NCBI GenBank assembly: GCA_021770005.1
Contig: JAETRV010000010.1
Location: forward strand, 1-64,000
Length of the DNA: 64,000 nucleotides
Reading direction: 5' to 3'
From: Anaerotruncus sp.
Lineage (GTDB): Bacteria > Bacillota > Clostridia > Oscillospirales > Ruminococcaceae
The position numbers were made by a program, and so were the translations under genes. Shown here in pieces: positions 1-9,861 of this stretch; positions within the stretch are counted from its first letter, which is position 1; every line of letters starts with the position of its first letter. The notes below the pieces were generated by a model. It saw only the letters and a program-made list of their open reading frames with translations, was not told where the DNA came from and did no database searches.

Positions 1-95
1 CAACCGAAACCAAAGCGGTTTTGCAAAAAAATCTTTAAAAATTTTCCGGATACAAAAACCCGCCAAAACAGCATTTCATGCGGTTTTACCAGTAC

Positions 96-1529
96 TTATT
101 CGTGTTTGATTGCCTCGAGGGCAGAAATTTTCATCGCGCGGTTTGCGGGCAAAATACCGGAGACCAATCCCACCAAAGTGGCGAATGCAATCGCCGCCAC
201 CACCAGCCAAACCGGGATCACCGAGACCGGCAGCGCCGAACTGTCTCCGCCGCCCATCATCATGCCGCCCATTCCACCCATCATATAACCGCCGCCCATG
301 CCGGAATCGCCGGAAAAGGAAAAGTTGAAATAGTTCATTGCAAACGAGACCCCATAGCTGATCGCGACCCCGACACATCCCCCGATAAACCCGATTACCC
401 CCGCCTCCATGAGGAAGACGGTGCGGATATTGCCGACCACACAGCCGAGCACCTTCATGACGCCGATCTCGCGGGTGCGCTCGTAGATTGACATAATCAT
501 CGTATTGGTGATGCCGATGGCCGCCACCATCAGCGAGATTCCGCCCATCATCCCGAGGAAAAGTTGCTGCTTACGCGCGCTCTCCTGCATCGGCTTACGC
601 ACCGTCTCCATCGAGCGGGTGTTGTAGCCCATCGCCTGAATCTGCATCTCCACCGGGTCGACGTCCTCCATCGTCTCCACCTTCACGGTTACGTTGCCAT
701 AACCGGTGTCATCCTTCTTGTTTACCACGATCTTGTTCGCCTTGATATATTCCTCCTCCAACCGTTTCAGGTCGTTGATGTCCATAATGATCCCGCGCGA
801 GGTCTCATAGCCCTTGTTCCAATCCTCCTTGACCCGCGCTACCGGCCTCACCTCCCGCTGGATGTGGACCGTATCGTCGTCCTTGTTGTCCCTTTCGTCC
901 TGATCCGGCTGTTTGCTAGAAAGGTAAATTTCATCTTTCATCACGTCCACAAACGGCTGACGGATCAATTCGCCCTTTTCATCGGTCTCCGGCCAGGTGT
1001 ACCGGTTATACTTGCTTTTGGTATCCTCAAAATCGAAGCCGGTGTACTCCCCCACCACGACATTGAGCGGCTTTTTCCGGTTTTCCTGTGGACCGTCCGG
1101 ATATTCGCCCTCCAAAAGCTGGTAGCCCATCAGGGGCAGCGCCTCCGAGTAGACGCCGACCACCGTTGCCCAGCTCATCCGGTAGCGGTCTTTTTTGCCG
1201 GAATAGAGGGTCGGCTGGAAATAGTTGGGGTTGTAAACCGGGGTTGCAATGATAACGCCGTCCATCGCCTGGATCTGCGCGACTGCCGCATCGTCCAGCA
1301 CGACCTTTTCACCGTTTTCGTTGCGCCCATAGTTCATCACGTTGATGATCGTCAGGTCGCCCATTTCAGCGAGCATCGCCTCCTGTGAGAGGTTCATGCC
1401 CAGCCCGAGCGAGACCATCACCACAATGGCACAGGTGCCCACCACCACGCCAATGATGGTGAGCAGGGTGCGCATCTTGCGCCGGAACAGGTTGCCCAGG
1501 CACATCGAGATCATGTCAGAAATCTTCAT
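96..1529 (-). CDS. MacB/FtsX-type ABC transporter permease
   Basis: A 477-residue inner-membrane permease of the MacB/FtsX class. An N-terminal membrane segment (about residues 20-45) is followed by a large extracytoplasmic region of roughly 270 residues and then three C-terminal membrane segments, with the family-typical MSIYERTREIGVMKVLG stretch after the second. Such permeases usually act mechanically on envelope substrates rather than as simple importers. It is the last gene of a three-gene minus-strand operon: its start overlaps the end of the accessory protein gene by 14 bases, so translation is probably coupled. Oddity: the outside loop before the last membrane segment (about residues 405-428) is almost pure Met and Gly. 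The substrate is unknown. Confidence 0.9.
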   Translation of the reverse strand: MKISDMISMCLGNLFRRKMRTLLTIIGVVVGTCAIVVMVSLGLGMNLSQEAMLAEMGDLTIINVMNYGRNENGEKVVLDDAAVAQIQAMDGVIIATPVYNPNYFQPTLYSGKKDRYRMSWATVVGVYSEALPLMGYQLLEGEYPDGPQENRKKPLNVVVGEYTGFDFEDTKSKYNRYTWPETDEKGELIRQPFVDVMKDEIYLSSKQPDQDERDNKDDDTVHIQREVRPVARVKEDWNKGYETSRGIIMDINDLKRLEEEYIKANKIVVNKKDDTGYGNVTVKVETMEDVDPVEMQIQAMGYNTRSMETVRKPMQESARKQQLFLGMMGGISLMVAAIGITNTMIMSIYERTREIGVMKVLGCVVGNIRTVFLMEAGVIGFIGGCVGVAISYGVSFAMNYFNFSFSGDSGMGGGYMMGGMGGMMMGGGDSSALPVSVIPVWLVVAAIAFATLVGLVSGILPANRAMKISALEAIKHE

Positions 1530-3654
1530 CGCTGTCCTCCAGCAGTTTCAGGTCACGCCGCCGCCGGATCGCTTTCGCCGTGAACGACAGCAGGATAATT
1601 GCCGCCACGCCGCCAACCATCCAGCCCCAGATCGGGACCTGCTGATACCATGGCTCCGGCGGGGCCTCTCCTATGTCGCCGGGGTTCATCGCGTCTAGGC
1701 CGGGGTCCGGCTCGGGCATATCGAATGAAATCGCAGTTGTGGTGAACGGGGAACGCAGCTCGTTGACATTCATATTCGCGTCCTCGTAGGAGATCACCAC
1801 CTCACCCGAGATGGCGCCGGCCTCGAGCGCACCGATCAGGAAGTCGGCGGACTCCTCTTTTCCGCTCTCCACATTTCCGATAAACTGCCGCTGTCCCGGC
1901 TGGGAGAGGTTGCCGGTGATCTCGGCGGTGACGTTATAAACCGTCGATTTCCCCTTGTTGACGAAGGTCGCTTCGATGCTGGTATCCTCGCCGACATAAA
2001 TTTCGGAAGGCACCTCCACCGGGTTGAGGGAGAAACGGTCGAGCTGCGAGACCGGGATGCTGATGTCCTGCTCGGCGGAGAACTGTTTGCGTTCGTCGTT
2101 GATGACCGCCTCATAGGTGAAGCTGACCTTGATCGGGTGGGAGATCGCTTCGGCGTTTGGCTTCACCGAGAGGTTCACCGTCCGTTCGACCGAGGAACGC
2201 TTGGCAATCCGCTCGATATAGAAGGTGTTGGACGAGCTGGTCAACGTGAACGCCTCCGGAACCCCCAGCTTCATCACCACATTGTCCACATTCACCCGCT
2301 TGCTGGTGTTCATCAGCGTCATGCTCAGGGTGAAGTTGCCAGCCGCTGTCACATTGCCGCCGCCATAGTCGTATGTAGAGACAATGATGTTCGGGGTCGG
2401 CGGCGGGATGTCCGGCTTGCTGGAAGAACTGTCGTGGTCGTCGTCATCGTCAGGGTAGTTGTTATTGTTGTCGTCGGGTTCTGGCTCATAGATTTCACAT
2501 TGAGGGAGCGTGATCCGGTCAAACCAAGCAGTTGCTGAGTAGTTTGTTTCAGGGTATCCAATGCCCAAGTAAAGGGTATTTTCTAAACCGCTATAAAAGA
2601 TATTATCATATCTAATTTCATACTCGATGCCTTTGCCTGTCAAATCACTCAAAAAGGAAAAATAAGGTTCATTTGAAGGATAGAAAACATCTTCATTGAT
2701 GACAACAACTTTACTGAGCTGATCGAATTCTTCTGTTTTTGTAACATCTTTTATTCTGAAATCTCGAACTGTAATAATCAAATCATAATTTCCTCGTGTA
2801 ACCCTAGACACAAGTTTCCCATTTTTAGAAAATCTTATATTGTAAATAGCTATAGAATCATCGGTGGTATCGCCTGGAGTGTTTGCAAGTTCAATCTGTT
2901 CAGAAAACGTGGATGAGGCACCAGCTCCATGATCAAAAGTAAAAGAAAAAGTGATTGAACGTGTAGAGGAAGTTCCTGAAAATTCGACATCCGGTATCTT
3001 TGCAGTAAATTCCACACCATCATCTTTGGGCTGAATATTATCAATTTCTAATGATAAAGCATTCGATGGATTGTTTGGAATGAAACGAGGGGCACTATCA
3101 AAGTTAATTTTCCCATTATCTTTATAAGATTCCAAGATGGTTTTATCGATTCCTTCGATATACACTTTCAACAACAGATTCTCAAATCCTTCCTTGATAG
3201 GAACTGAGCGGATAGATTTTTCAGCAAATGTGGCATCTGAAATTTTTCCGTTCAGAGATGAGGGAAAAGAACGGGTATTTGATGGCGGGGAATCTGCGGT
3301 TACCTTCTGATTTGCATTTTCTTCCTGTGTATTTTGTTCGGATTCAGGTATCGGCTCTTTCTTTTCCGGTTTTTTCTCCCCTCCCATAATATTGATCGTC
3401 TGATCTTTCGGGCTCCATGCGGGGGGCTGTTCCTCGGGTTCCTGCGGTGTCTCCGGCTCCTCCTGTTCCTCCTGTTCGGGAACCTCCGGTTGATCCTCGT
3501 CGGTCCCGTCCGGAGCGGGCGTTTCTCCCTGCTGCGCCTCCACTGCATAAGCGCGCGTACTCTGGAACACCATCCCCAGTGAGATACCTGCCGCCGAAAA
3601 CAGCAAGAGGACGGCGAGCAGCAGCGAAAGGGTCGATTTGCAAAAACGGTTCAT
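1516..3654 (-). CDS. secreted, C-terminally anchored accessory protein of the ABC system (CARDB/COG1361-like)
   Basis: A 712-residue surface protein with an N-terminal signal peptide ([19 protein letters not shown]), a Pro/Glu-rich low-complexity linker (about 45-100), a central region I do not recognise (about 110-375), an Asp/Asn/Ser-rich linker (about 390-408), then beta-rich repeats resembling CARDB/COG1361 S-layer-type domains (about 420-650). It ends with one membrane segment near WMVGGVAAIILLSFTAKAI and a basic tail. Its start overlaps the ATPase stop by 4 bases (ATGA) and its end overlaps the permease start, so the three proteins very likely work as one machine. The stretch encoding about residues 108-378 is strikingly AT-rich compared with both ends of the same gene, which suggests recombination of an exposed domain. 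Confidence 0.8.
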   Translation of the reverse strand: MNRFCKSTLSLLLAVLLLFSAAGISLGMVFQSTRAYAVEAQQGETPAPDGTDEDQPEVPEQEEQEEPETPQEPEEQPPAWSPKDQTINIMGGEKKPEKKEPIPESEQNTQEENANQKVTADSPPSNTRSFPSSLNGKISDATFAEKSIRSVPIKEGFENLLLKVYIEGIDKTILESYKDNGKINFDSAPRFIPNNPSNALSLEIDNIQPKDDGVEFTAKIPDVEFSGTSSTRSITFSFTFDHGAGASSTFSEQIELANTPGDTTDDSIAIYNIRFSKNGKLVSRVTRGNYDLIITVRDFRIKDVTKTEEFDQLSKVVVINEDVFYPSNEPYFSFLSDLTGKGIEYEIRYDNIFYSGLENTLYLGIGYPETNYSATAWFDRITLPQCEIYEPEPDDNNNNYPDDDDDHDSSSSKPDIPPPTPNIIVSTYDYGGGNVTAAGNFTLSMTLMNTSKRVNVDNVVMKLGVPEAFTLTSSSNTFYIERIAKRSSVERTVNLSVKPNAEAISHPIKVSFTYEAVINDERKQFSAEQDISIPVSQLDRFSLNPVEVPSEIYVGEDTSIEATFVNKGKSTVYNVTAEITGNLSQPGQRQFIGNVESGKEESADFLIGALEAGAISGEVVISYEDANMNVNELRSPFTTTAISFDMPEPDPGLDAMNPGDIGEAPPEPWYQQVPIWGWMVGGVAAIILLSFTAKAIRRRRDLKLLEDSDEDF

Positions 3655-4502
3655 ACAGTAACTTCTCCTTTGTTTTCGGCTTCATCAGAGCTGGCGCTGT
3701 CCTGCGCGGGACCGGATGGTTCCGGCAATGCAGGCGGCTCCCCCTCGGGCAGCTCAGGCAGCGGGGCGGCTTCGGGCCTGTCCTGATCCGAAAGGCCGTC
3801 ATAGACCGGCTCATGCAGCAGGTCCGAGCGGATTTCCCCGTCAATCAGGGTGATAACCCGGTCGGCATAATCGGCGATCTCCGCATCGTGTGTAACGATA
3901 ATCAACGTTTGATCGTAGCGCCGGGCAAACCGCACCATCATCTTCATCACGTCAATGGTGGTGTGGGTGTCGAGGTTGCCGGTCGGCTCGTCCGCAAACA
4001 CCACCTTCGGATGGGACACAAATGCCCGCGCGATCCCCACCCGCTGCTGCTGTCCGCCCGACATCTGGGTTGGCTTATGATAGGCGCGCTTTTTTAGCCC
4101 GACCGCTGCCAGCATCTTCAAAGCGGCCTTGTTGCGTTTTCGGCGGCCAATGCCTTTGAAGATCATCGGCAGGGCAACATTTTCAACCGCGGTCATGGTG
4201 GGCAGCAGGTTGTAGGACTGGAATACAAACCCCAGGAAATGCTGCCGGAAGACCGCGAGCTGGTTTTCGTTTAGCTTGGAGATGTTGGTCTTTCCGATGT
4301 AGACCGCGCCGCGCGTTGGCTTTTCCAGCCCGGCGAGCTGGTTGAGCAGGGTGGATTTGCCTGAGCCGGAGGTTCCCACAATGCAGACGATCTGCCCCTG
4401 TAAAATTTCCAGATTGATATTTCCCAGCGCCACGACCTTCTCGTCCCCCACCTGGTAGACCTTTCGCAGGTCCCGCACGCTGATGATTGGCTTTTGCTCC
4501 AA
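3651..4502 (-). CDS. ABC transporter ATP-binding protein (LolD/MacB type)
   Basis: A 283-residue ATPase that energises the downstream permease. Walker A is GTSGSGKST (residues 43-51), the Q-loop region is [18 protein letters not shown], the signature is [14 protein letters not shown] (147-160) and Walker B with D-loop is [12 protein letters not shown]. The FQSYNLLP wording is typical of the LolD/MacB/FtsE group. I chose the TTG at 4502 because it is preceded by GAGGAGG at about 9 bases and no ATG fits better. Beyond the normal fold (about 235) is an extra Pro/Glu/Ala-rich tail of some 45 residues with no recognised domain. First gene of the operon with the accessory protein and the permease. 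Confidence 0.92.
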   Translation of the reverse strand: MEQKPIISVRDLRKVYQVGDEKVVALGNINLEILQGQIVCIVGTSGSGKSTLLNQLAGLEKPTRGAVYIGKTNISKLNENQLAVFRQHFLGFVFQSYNLLPTMTAVENVALPMIFKGIGRRKRNKAALKMLAAVGLKKRAYHKPTQMSGGQQQRVGIARAFVSHPKVVFADEPTGNLDTHTTIDVMKMMVRFARRYDQTLIIVTHDAEIADYADRVITLIDGEIRSDLLHEPVYDGLSDQDRPEAAPLPELPEGEPPALPEPSGPAQDSASSDEAENKGEVTV

Positions 4503-4586
4503 CCGGCGGCCTCCTCTCCCGGATATTCTCTATAATCAGTGTCGAAAACCCCCGCAGTTACTGCCTGCACCCCCCGGGAATTTTTG

Positions 4587-4616
4587 TTGCAGACCGCGCG
4601 GAGGATATGATACAAT
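4587..4616 (+). promoter_or_regulatory. probable promoter of the rRNA methyltransferase gene
   Basis: TTGCAG and TACAAT are separated by 18 bases, about 75 bases upstream of the methyltransferase ATG. Good -10, fair -35; consensus match only. Confidence 0.5.
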
Positions 4617-4690
4617 GTATAAACCGGAAAATCCCCCGAAAAGGGACAAATTTCGAATCTTTATTTTGAAGCGATAAGGACGGGACGAAG

Positions 4691-6049
4691 ATGCCGCAGA
4701 AAAACCAGATGATAGAGCTTACCATTTCGGACATGACCCACGAAGGGAGTGGGATCGGCCACCTGGACGGGATGGCGGTATTCGTACCGGGGTCAGCGGT
4801 TGGGGACCGGCTGCGGGTGCGGCTGGTCAAGGTCAACAAAACCCACTGCTATGGGCGGATCGAACAGATAATCACCCCCTCGCCCAACCGGATCAAACCC
4901 GACTGCCCGGTCAGCCAAAGGTGCGGCGGATGCGTTTTCCGGCATATCTCCTATGACGCGGAACTGCGGTATAAGCAGGCGTTTGTCCAGTCCAACCTGC
5001 AAAGGATCGGTGGGATTTCGATCGGCCTGGAACCGATTGAACCCTCCCCGCTGGAATCCGGCTACCGCAACAAGGCACAGTATCCCATCCGGATGCAAAA
5101 AGGGAAACTGGCGGCGGGTTTTTTTGCGCCGCGCACCCATGAGGTTGTTGACTGCCACAGCTGCAAACTTCAGCCTGCTTTTTTCGGGGAGCTGCTGGAA
5201 GCTGTGCTCGGTTATCTGGATGAATTTCAGGTCCCGGTCTATGACGAGGCCACTGGGAAAGGGCTGCTCCGGCATCTGTATCTGCGCTATGGGCAGCGGA
5301 CAGGGGAAATCATGGTCTGTCTGGTTGTCAATGGGAACGCTCTTCCACAGGAACAGGCTTTGGTGGGGATTCTGTTAAATACCTGCCCACAGATTGCTTC
5401 GGTGGTGCTCAACACCAACGACCGCAACACCAATGTGATCCTTGGCCCGCATACCCGCACCCTTTACGGGAAACCGCAGATCACCGACCTGCTCTGCGGT
5501 TTGCGTTTCGACCTCTCTCCACATGCGTTTTATCAGGTGAACGCCTTAGGCGCGGAGCGGCTTTATGGGATCGCCGCCGAATATGCCGGGCTGACCGGCC
5601 AGGAAACGGTGTTGGATTTCTACTGCGGTGCTGGGACCATCGGGCTTTCGATGGCGCATCTCTGCCGGGAGGTCATCGGCGTTGAGATCGTCCCACAAGC
5701 AGTGGAAAATGCGCGCGAGAATGCCCGGAAAAACGGGATCAAAAATGCACGCTTTTTCTGTGCGGATGCGTCCGACGCTGCTGCCCGCCTGAAGCAGGAG
5801 GGAATCCGGCCAGAGGTCGTGCTGCTTGACCCGCCGCGCAAAGGCTGTGCACAGGACGTCCTGCATACAGTCGCGGGGATGGCCCCGGAGCGGATCGTCT
5901 ATATCTCCTGTAATAGCGCAACCCTTTCCCGGGATTTGGCGCTGCTTGAAACACTTGGCTACCGAACCGTCAGGGGCCGTCCCGTCGATCTGTTCCCGCG
6001 CACAAACCATGTGGAGACGGTAGTATTGCTGCAAAGAGAAAACCTGTAG
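4691..6049 (+). CDS. rlmD: 23S rRNA (uracil-5-)-methyltransferase, RlmD/RumA family
   Basis: A 452-residue SAM-dependent enzyme that makes 5-methyluridine in 23S rRNA. A TRAM RNA-binding domain (about 1-60) is followed by a cysteine cluster (C72, C78, C81, with a later Cys near CHSCKLQ) that in RumA holds a [4Fe-4S] centre. The SAM-binding core is VLDFYCGAGTIGLSMA, then VLLDPPRKGC, and the catalytic cysteine lies in YISCNSATLSRD. Firmicutes homologues may modify one or both of the U747 and U1939 sites, so the exact target is uncertain. It stands alone on the plus strand, with a weak purine-rich ribosome site before the ATG. Confidence 0.93.
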   Translation: MPQKNQMIELTISDMTHEGSGIGHLDGMAVFVPGSAVGDRLRVRLVKVNKTHCYGRIEQIITPSPNRIKPDCPVSQRCGGCVFRHISYDAELRYKQAFVQSNLQRIGGISIGLEPIEPSPLESGYRNKAQYPIRMQKGKLAAGFFAPRTHEVVDCHSCKLQPAFFGELLEAVLGYLDEFQVPVYDEATGKGLLRHLYLRYGQRTGEIMVCLVVNGNALPQEQALVGILLNTCPQIASVVLNTNDRNTNVILGPHTRTLYGKPQITDLLCGLRFDLSPHAFYQVNALGAERLYGIAAEYAGLTGQETVLDFYCGAGTIGLSMAHLCREVIGVEIVPQAVENARENARKNGIKNARFFCADASDAAARLKQEGIRPEVVLLDPPRKGCAQDVLHTVAGMAPERIVYISCNSATLSRDLALLETLGYRTVRGRPVDLFPRTNHVETVVLLQRENL

Positions 6050-6343
6050 AAATCCTGCGTTTCCAACCCTTTGCCCGTTGATCTCTTCCCGATTTAGCAG
6101 ACAGCAAAAAGGCGCAAAAAACAGAATGAAATGCAAAACACCTCGCAAGCACTCGTTCAGGCAGCGTGATCGGTGCTGTTGACAAGGGGAGGGGTTTACA
6201 TCCCCTAGCAGATTTGATATACTTAATTTTTAAGAGCCTATTTACAATTTCTTGCGAGAGCTTTTTATTTGCTAAAAGCTTCCACAAGGGGATTCGCGGA
6301 ATGGAGCGGTTTGATGCGGAAAAGGAAGGTTTCATCTGAATGG
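6050..6343. other. gene-free stretch with one repeat end
   Basis: No convincing reading frame. An inverted GGGGAGGGGTTTACATCCCC hairpin lies at about 6186-6206. At about 6229-6250 the sequence TTAAGAGCCTATTTACAATT resembles the terminal motif of the dispersed repeat family seen elsewhere in the window; I could not find the matching second end. Confidence 0.4.
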
Positions 6344-6376
6344 AAAAAACGGACGTCGTCGGGCGTCCGTTTTTTG
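6344..6376 (+). terminator. Rho-independent terminator or leader attenuator before the YitT gene
   Basis: ACGGACG and CGTCCGT pair around an 8-base loop, flanked by six As and followed by a run of Ts. It lies about 300 bases after the methyltransferase stop and only about 55 bases before the YitT gene start, so it either ends read-through from upstream or attenuates the YitT gene. Confidence 0.7.
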
Positions 6377-6432
6377 TTTTCTTCTTTATCGCATTAGCAC
6401 ATTCTATATTTGAAATTTGAAAAAGGAAGTGT

Positions 6433-7356
6433 ATGAAGATGATGTCCCAAAAAAGCCTGTCCTGGCTGCGAACGGTCCCACTGATCCTGCTTGGAAATGC
6501 GATCTATGCGCTGGCTGTGACCGCTTTCATCCTCCCGACCGGTCTGGTCACCGGCGGCACCACCGGCCTGGCGCTGGTCTTTTACCATGGCGTCGGACTT
6601 CCGGTGACCCTGTTTGTCTCGGCTTTCAACCTGCTGATGTTTCTAGTGGGATTGGCGGTGCTGGGGCGGCAGTTTGCGCTGACCACTCTGCTGAGCACAG
6701 TCTTCTATCCGTTCATCCTCGGGATATTTGAACGGCTTCCCCAGCTTGAAGCGCTCACCTCCGACCGGATGCTTGCCGCGGTTTACGGCGGCCTGATGAT
6801 CGGTCTGGGCATTGGCATTGTCATCAAATCGGGCGCTTCCACCGGCGGCATGGACATCCCGCCGCTCGTCCTCAAGAAAAAACTGGGGGTCCCGATCTCT
6901 CTTTCGATGTATGGATTTGACTTTTTGATCCTGCTGCTCCAGATGCGGTTTGCCGACCGAGAGCAGGTGCTCTATGGCCTGCTGATGGTACTAATCTACA
7001 CCACCGTGTTGGACAAGGTGCTGCTGTTCGGGCAGGCGCGTACCCAGGTCAAGGTGGTCAGCGAGCAGTATGAGCGGATCAACCGGGAGATCATCCAGAC
7101 CCTCGACCGCGGCTCCACCCTCATCCATGCGGAAACCGGCTATCTGCGCACCCGCCGCCCGGTCGTGCTGACGGTGGTTTCCAACCGCGAACTGCCCCGG
7201 CTGAACGAACTGGTCCTCTCAATCGACCCGAATGCATTCATGGTCATCAATCGGGTCAGCGAGGTCAAGGGAAGGGGGTTCACCCTCTCCAAGGAGAACC
7301 GCACCCCGCTTTTAAAACCAGAGCCGGAGAGCCCGCCTGAAACATCAGAAAGATAA
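6433..7356 (+). CDS. YitT family membrane protein (DUF161 plus DUF2179)
   Basis: A 307-residue membrane protein. About five or six hydrophobic segments with the family motif LPTGLVTGGTTGLALVFYH and the second half-repeat IKSGASTGGMDIPPLVL occupy residues 1-200. A soluble C-terminal DUF2179 domain (about 205-290) contains GSTLIHAETGYL and IDPNAFMVINRVSEVKGRGF. The substrate of the family is not established. ATG at 6433 has AAGGAAG just upstream. A paralogue with the same architecture lies at 29049-29918 on the other strand. The C-terminal tail after about 290 is Pro/Glu-rich and probably unstructured. Confidence 0.9.
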   Translation: MKMMSQKSLSWLRTVPLILLGNAIYALAVTAFILPTGLVTGGTTGLALVFYHGVGLPVTLFVSAFNLLMFLVGLAVLGRQFALTTLLSTVFYPFILGIFERLPQLEALTSDRMLAAVYGGLMIGLGIGIVIKSGASTGGMDIPPLVLKKKLGVPISLSMYGFDFLILLLQMRFADREQVLYGLLMVLIYTTVLDKVLLFGQARTQVKVVSEQYERINREIIQTLDRGSTLIHAETGYLRTRRPVVLTVVSNRELPRLNELVLSIDPNAFMVINRVSEVKGRGFTLSKENRTPLLKPEPESPPETSER

Positions 7357-7397
7357 AGCAGCAAGGGATTGCAGGCATCCCCCACAGTTTTTAATGG

Positions 7398-7568
7398 CTA
7401 AGAACCCGTATTCATAACCGTTTGACGCCGTTTGAACGGGCCTTTTTCCGACCTGCTGCGTTGAAAAACCTTGCAATACACAAAGTATTGTCTGCGTTTT
7501 TTCGCCTTGCAGGGCGAAAAAACGCCTCGTCCATCCGACATCCTCCGATTATGAATACAGGTTCTTAG
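7398..7568. mobile_element. 171-bp MITE-like element with 20-bp terminal inverted repeats
   Basis: The left end (7398-7417) CTAAGAACCCGTATTCATAA and the reverse complement of the right end (7549-7568) differ at one of 20 positions. No coding capacity inside. The terminal motif is related to the CTAAGAGCCTATTC ends found on repeats elsewhere in the window. No clear target duplication is visible. Confidence 0.6.
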
Positions 7569-7631
7569 ACCTCGAAATGAAGTAAAAAATTTTTCCGAAA
7601 GGCGAAAAAGAACGAACAGACAACGCAGCAA

Positions 7632-7928
7632 GCCTGTCGGGGTGGGGCCTACGGGGAGGGGGCGCTGCCCCCTATCCCGTAAGACAGCCCGCAGGGGCGT
7701 CGCGCGAAGCGCGCTTCGGGCCGCAGGCCTGAGCAGCCCCGAGGAGGGCGCTCTGCGCCCAGAAGTTTGGTCTGGAACCAAACTTCCTGCTGTCTCACTG
7801 CCCCTCGACCCCGCGATTTTTTGACTGCCGCCGCAGCGGCGTGCATAGGCCAACCGATGCGAAGCATCGGCTCTTGGGCCGGAGCAAAAAAATCGAGTAA
7901 AACTTTAGATATTAAATAGGTTCTAAGA
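7632..7928. repeat. GC-rich dispersed repeat module, copy in the YitT-M23 gap
   Basis: From about 7636 this matches the GC-rich blocks at 33736-33941 and 33974-34178 (shared GGGGTGGGGCCTACGGGGA, CCCCGAGGAGGGCGCT and an AAGTTTGGTCT...CCAAACTT hairpin). It ends with the shared tail GTAAAACTTTAGATATTAAA then AGGTTCTAAGAG. It fills the space between convergent genes and has no plausible gene. Confidence 0.6.
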
Positions 7929-7971
7929 GAATCCCCCATCGGAACAGTTCCAATGGGGGATTTTCTTTTCC

Positions 7972-9861
7972 TTATTTCTGCCCGTAGAGATAGGGCGCCG
8001 CATTGACCGGTGTACCACCGATCAAAATTTCAAAATGCAGATGCGGTCCGCTGCTGTTTCCGGTGCTTCCGATCAGGCCGATCTGCTGGCCCTTCTGGAC
8101 CTGCTGACCGGGCACAACATCGATCCGGCTCATATGGGCGTAGAGGGTCTGCACGCCTCCGCCATGGTCGATACGGACATGGAATCCGTAACCGTAGTAC
8201 CTCTGGCGGACAACCACAACTGTGCCTGCCTGCGAAGCCAGAACCGGCGAGCCATAGCAACCGCTCCAAGTGAGGTCGGAACCGGTATGTCCGTAGTATC
8301 CGCCGTAGCCGGTGCCGATGCGGGCGACCACGGTCGGCCAACCCCAGGTTCCGGCGGGCGTCGGCTTATCGGAAGCCTGCGGGATGAACGCCAGCGGCTG
8401 GTTGCCGCCGACCTCGATAATCTGCGGGACCGCCGGTTGCAGGATGGTGCGGTCGATCTCTCGGCGTTCGGTTTCAACACCGTCCACAAGGGTGACCTGC
8501 TCAACCACGCGGGCTTTGCCGGCTTCACCTGCTTGGACCGTTTTGGTCCAGCCGATGTTCTGGTTGGGGTTGGTCCGCTGCTCAATCTTGTAGCCGACCT
8601 CCTCCTCATAGATCTCGGTCTGGATCACCTTGACGCCCAGGTATGGGACCGAGTTGGAGATCAACAGGCTGTCGCCCGGGAAGAGCTTGATGTCTACTTC
8701 AGGGTTGAGCCGCTTCAGCTCCCGGAAGGTGATGCCATTTTTGGCCGCAATCATGATAGGGGTATCCCCCGCAATGACCGTGTAGCGCTTTTCGCCCTCC
8801 TCCTCGCTGCTGAGGATTTCGACAAGCTGCTCAAACGGCTTGACCGATGAGACCGGATAAAGCCCCTTCTTGACCTGGATTTTCTTCATAAAGCTGATCT
8901 CGGCATCCCGGCTCATATCGTTGGTGCGATACTGCTCACGCATACTGTCCAGATAGTCGAGCAGGGCGTCGCCGTCCATCACTGCGCTGACAAACCGGTT
9001 TTCGACATAAAGCCCCACCGCGTCCTCCAGCTCGTTGCCCGATGCCCGGATCAACAGGTTGGTCAGCTCGTCCACTTCCAGAAGATCGTCTTCTGTGATA
9101 TAATCGTCCGGATTCAGAAAGCTGCCGCCCTTCTTCAAGACAGTGATCTGGAACCGCGGGATGATGTCCTCCGGTTTTATGTACTGCTCGTTGACAATAC
9201 GGGCTTTCATCTCGTTTTCGGCCTGGGTAAAGACCGATTCATCCGCGATGTAGCCGAGGTCGCGCCCGTCGTAAACGAGGTTGAGCGCGAGGGTGAGCCC
9301 ACTGAAAAACTGGAGCAGGAACACCAGCGCGACAAGCGCGGCAAGCGGCGCGAGATAGCTGAGGAGAAAACCAGCCGCGCGCCATGCCCCGGTGAGGAGC
9401 ATGCCGGCCATCCGCAGATAACTCCGATAGACGCCCGCCTCGCCGCTGAACGTGCGTGCATTTTCCAGCTCCGCGCGGAACTTCCTGCGTCTTTCCTTGA
9501 GGTCACGGATCGGGCTGGTAAGCTCGTGGCGCAGGTTGCGCAGGCGGATGCGGGTTTCCTTGCGAAGCCGGAGGAACCGGGCCTGAAACCATCTGCCGAG
9601 GCTGGACAGCCGCGCGTAAAGATGCCGCCGCCGGGTCCTGGTGGAACGCAGAAGCTGGATACCGACAAAATACAGATACCGATAGATGCGGTTCACACAA
9701 TGATAGTATGCCCGCTTGAATAGGTTGCCGCGTTTTTTCTCTATCTGATCCCCTTTTCCAGGGGTATTCTCCTCGCCTGTGCGATCCGGCTGCTCTCGCT
9801 CCTGCGGGTTATCCGGCTCGCTGCTGTAACGTTCGTCGTCCCTCTCTTTTTTCAAGCGCAT
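7972..9861 (-). CDS. membrane-anchored M23 peptidase with LysM and G5 domains
   Basis: A 629-residue cell-wall hydrolase. A long charged cytoplasmic region rich in Arg/Lys (1-150) precedes one membrane segment (about 168-192). An extracytoplasmic region follows: LysM around YTVIAGDTPIMIAAKNGITF (about 355-400), a G5-like segment (about 405-490), and a C-terminal M23 metallopeptidase (about 525-625) with zinc-site motifs HTGSD and GPHLHFE. Predicted to bind peptidoglycan and cut peptide cross-links. The ATG at 9861 is preferred over an in-frame TTG one codon upstream because GGAAGGAG sits at the right distance. The big basic N-terminal domain is unusual for the family. Confidence 0.88.
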   Translation of the reverse strand: MRLKKERDDERYSSEPDNPQEREQPDRTGEENTPGKGDQIEKKRGNLFKRAYYHCVNRIYRYLYFVGIQLLRSTRTRRRHLYARLSSLGRWFQARFLRLRKETRIRLRNLRHELTSPIRDLKERRRKFRAELENARTFSGEAGVYRSYLRMAGMLLTGAWRAAGFLLSYLAPLAALVALVFLLQFFSGLTLALNLVYDGRDLGYIADESVFTQAENEMKARIVNEQYIKPEDIIPRFQITVLKKGGSFLNPDDYITEDDLLEVDELTNLLIRASGNELEDAVGLYVENRFVSAVMDGDALLDYLDSMREQYRTNDMSRDAEISFMKKIQVKKGLYPVSSVKPFEQLVEILSSEEEGEKRYTVIAGDTPIMIAAKNGITFRELKRLNPEVDIKLFPGDSLLISNSVPYLGVKVIQTEIYEEEVGYKIEQRTNPNQNIGWTKTVQAGEAGKARVVEQVTLVDGVETERREIDRTILQPAVPQIIEVGGNQPLAFIPQASDKPTPAGTWGWPTVVARIGTGYGGYYGHTGSDLTWSGCYGSPVLASQAGTVVVVRQRYYGYGFHVRIDHGGGVQTLYAHMSRIDVVPGQQVQKGQQIGLIGSTGNSSGPHLHFEILIGGTPVNAAPYLYGQK

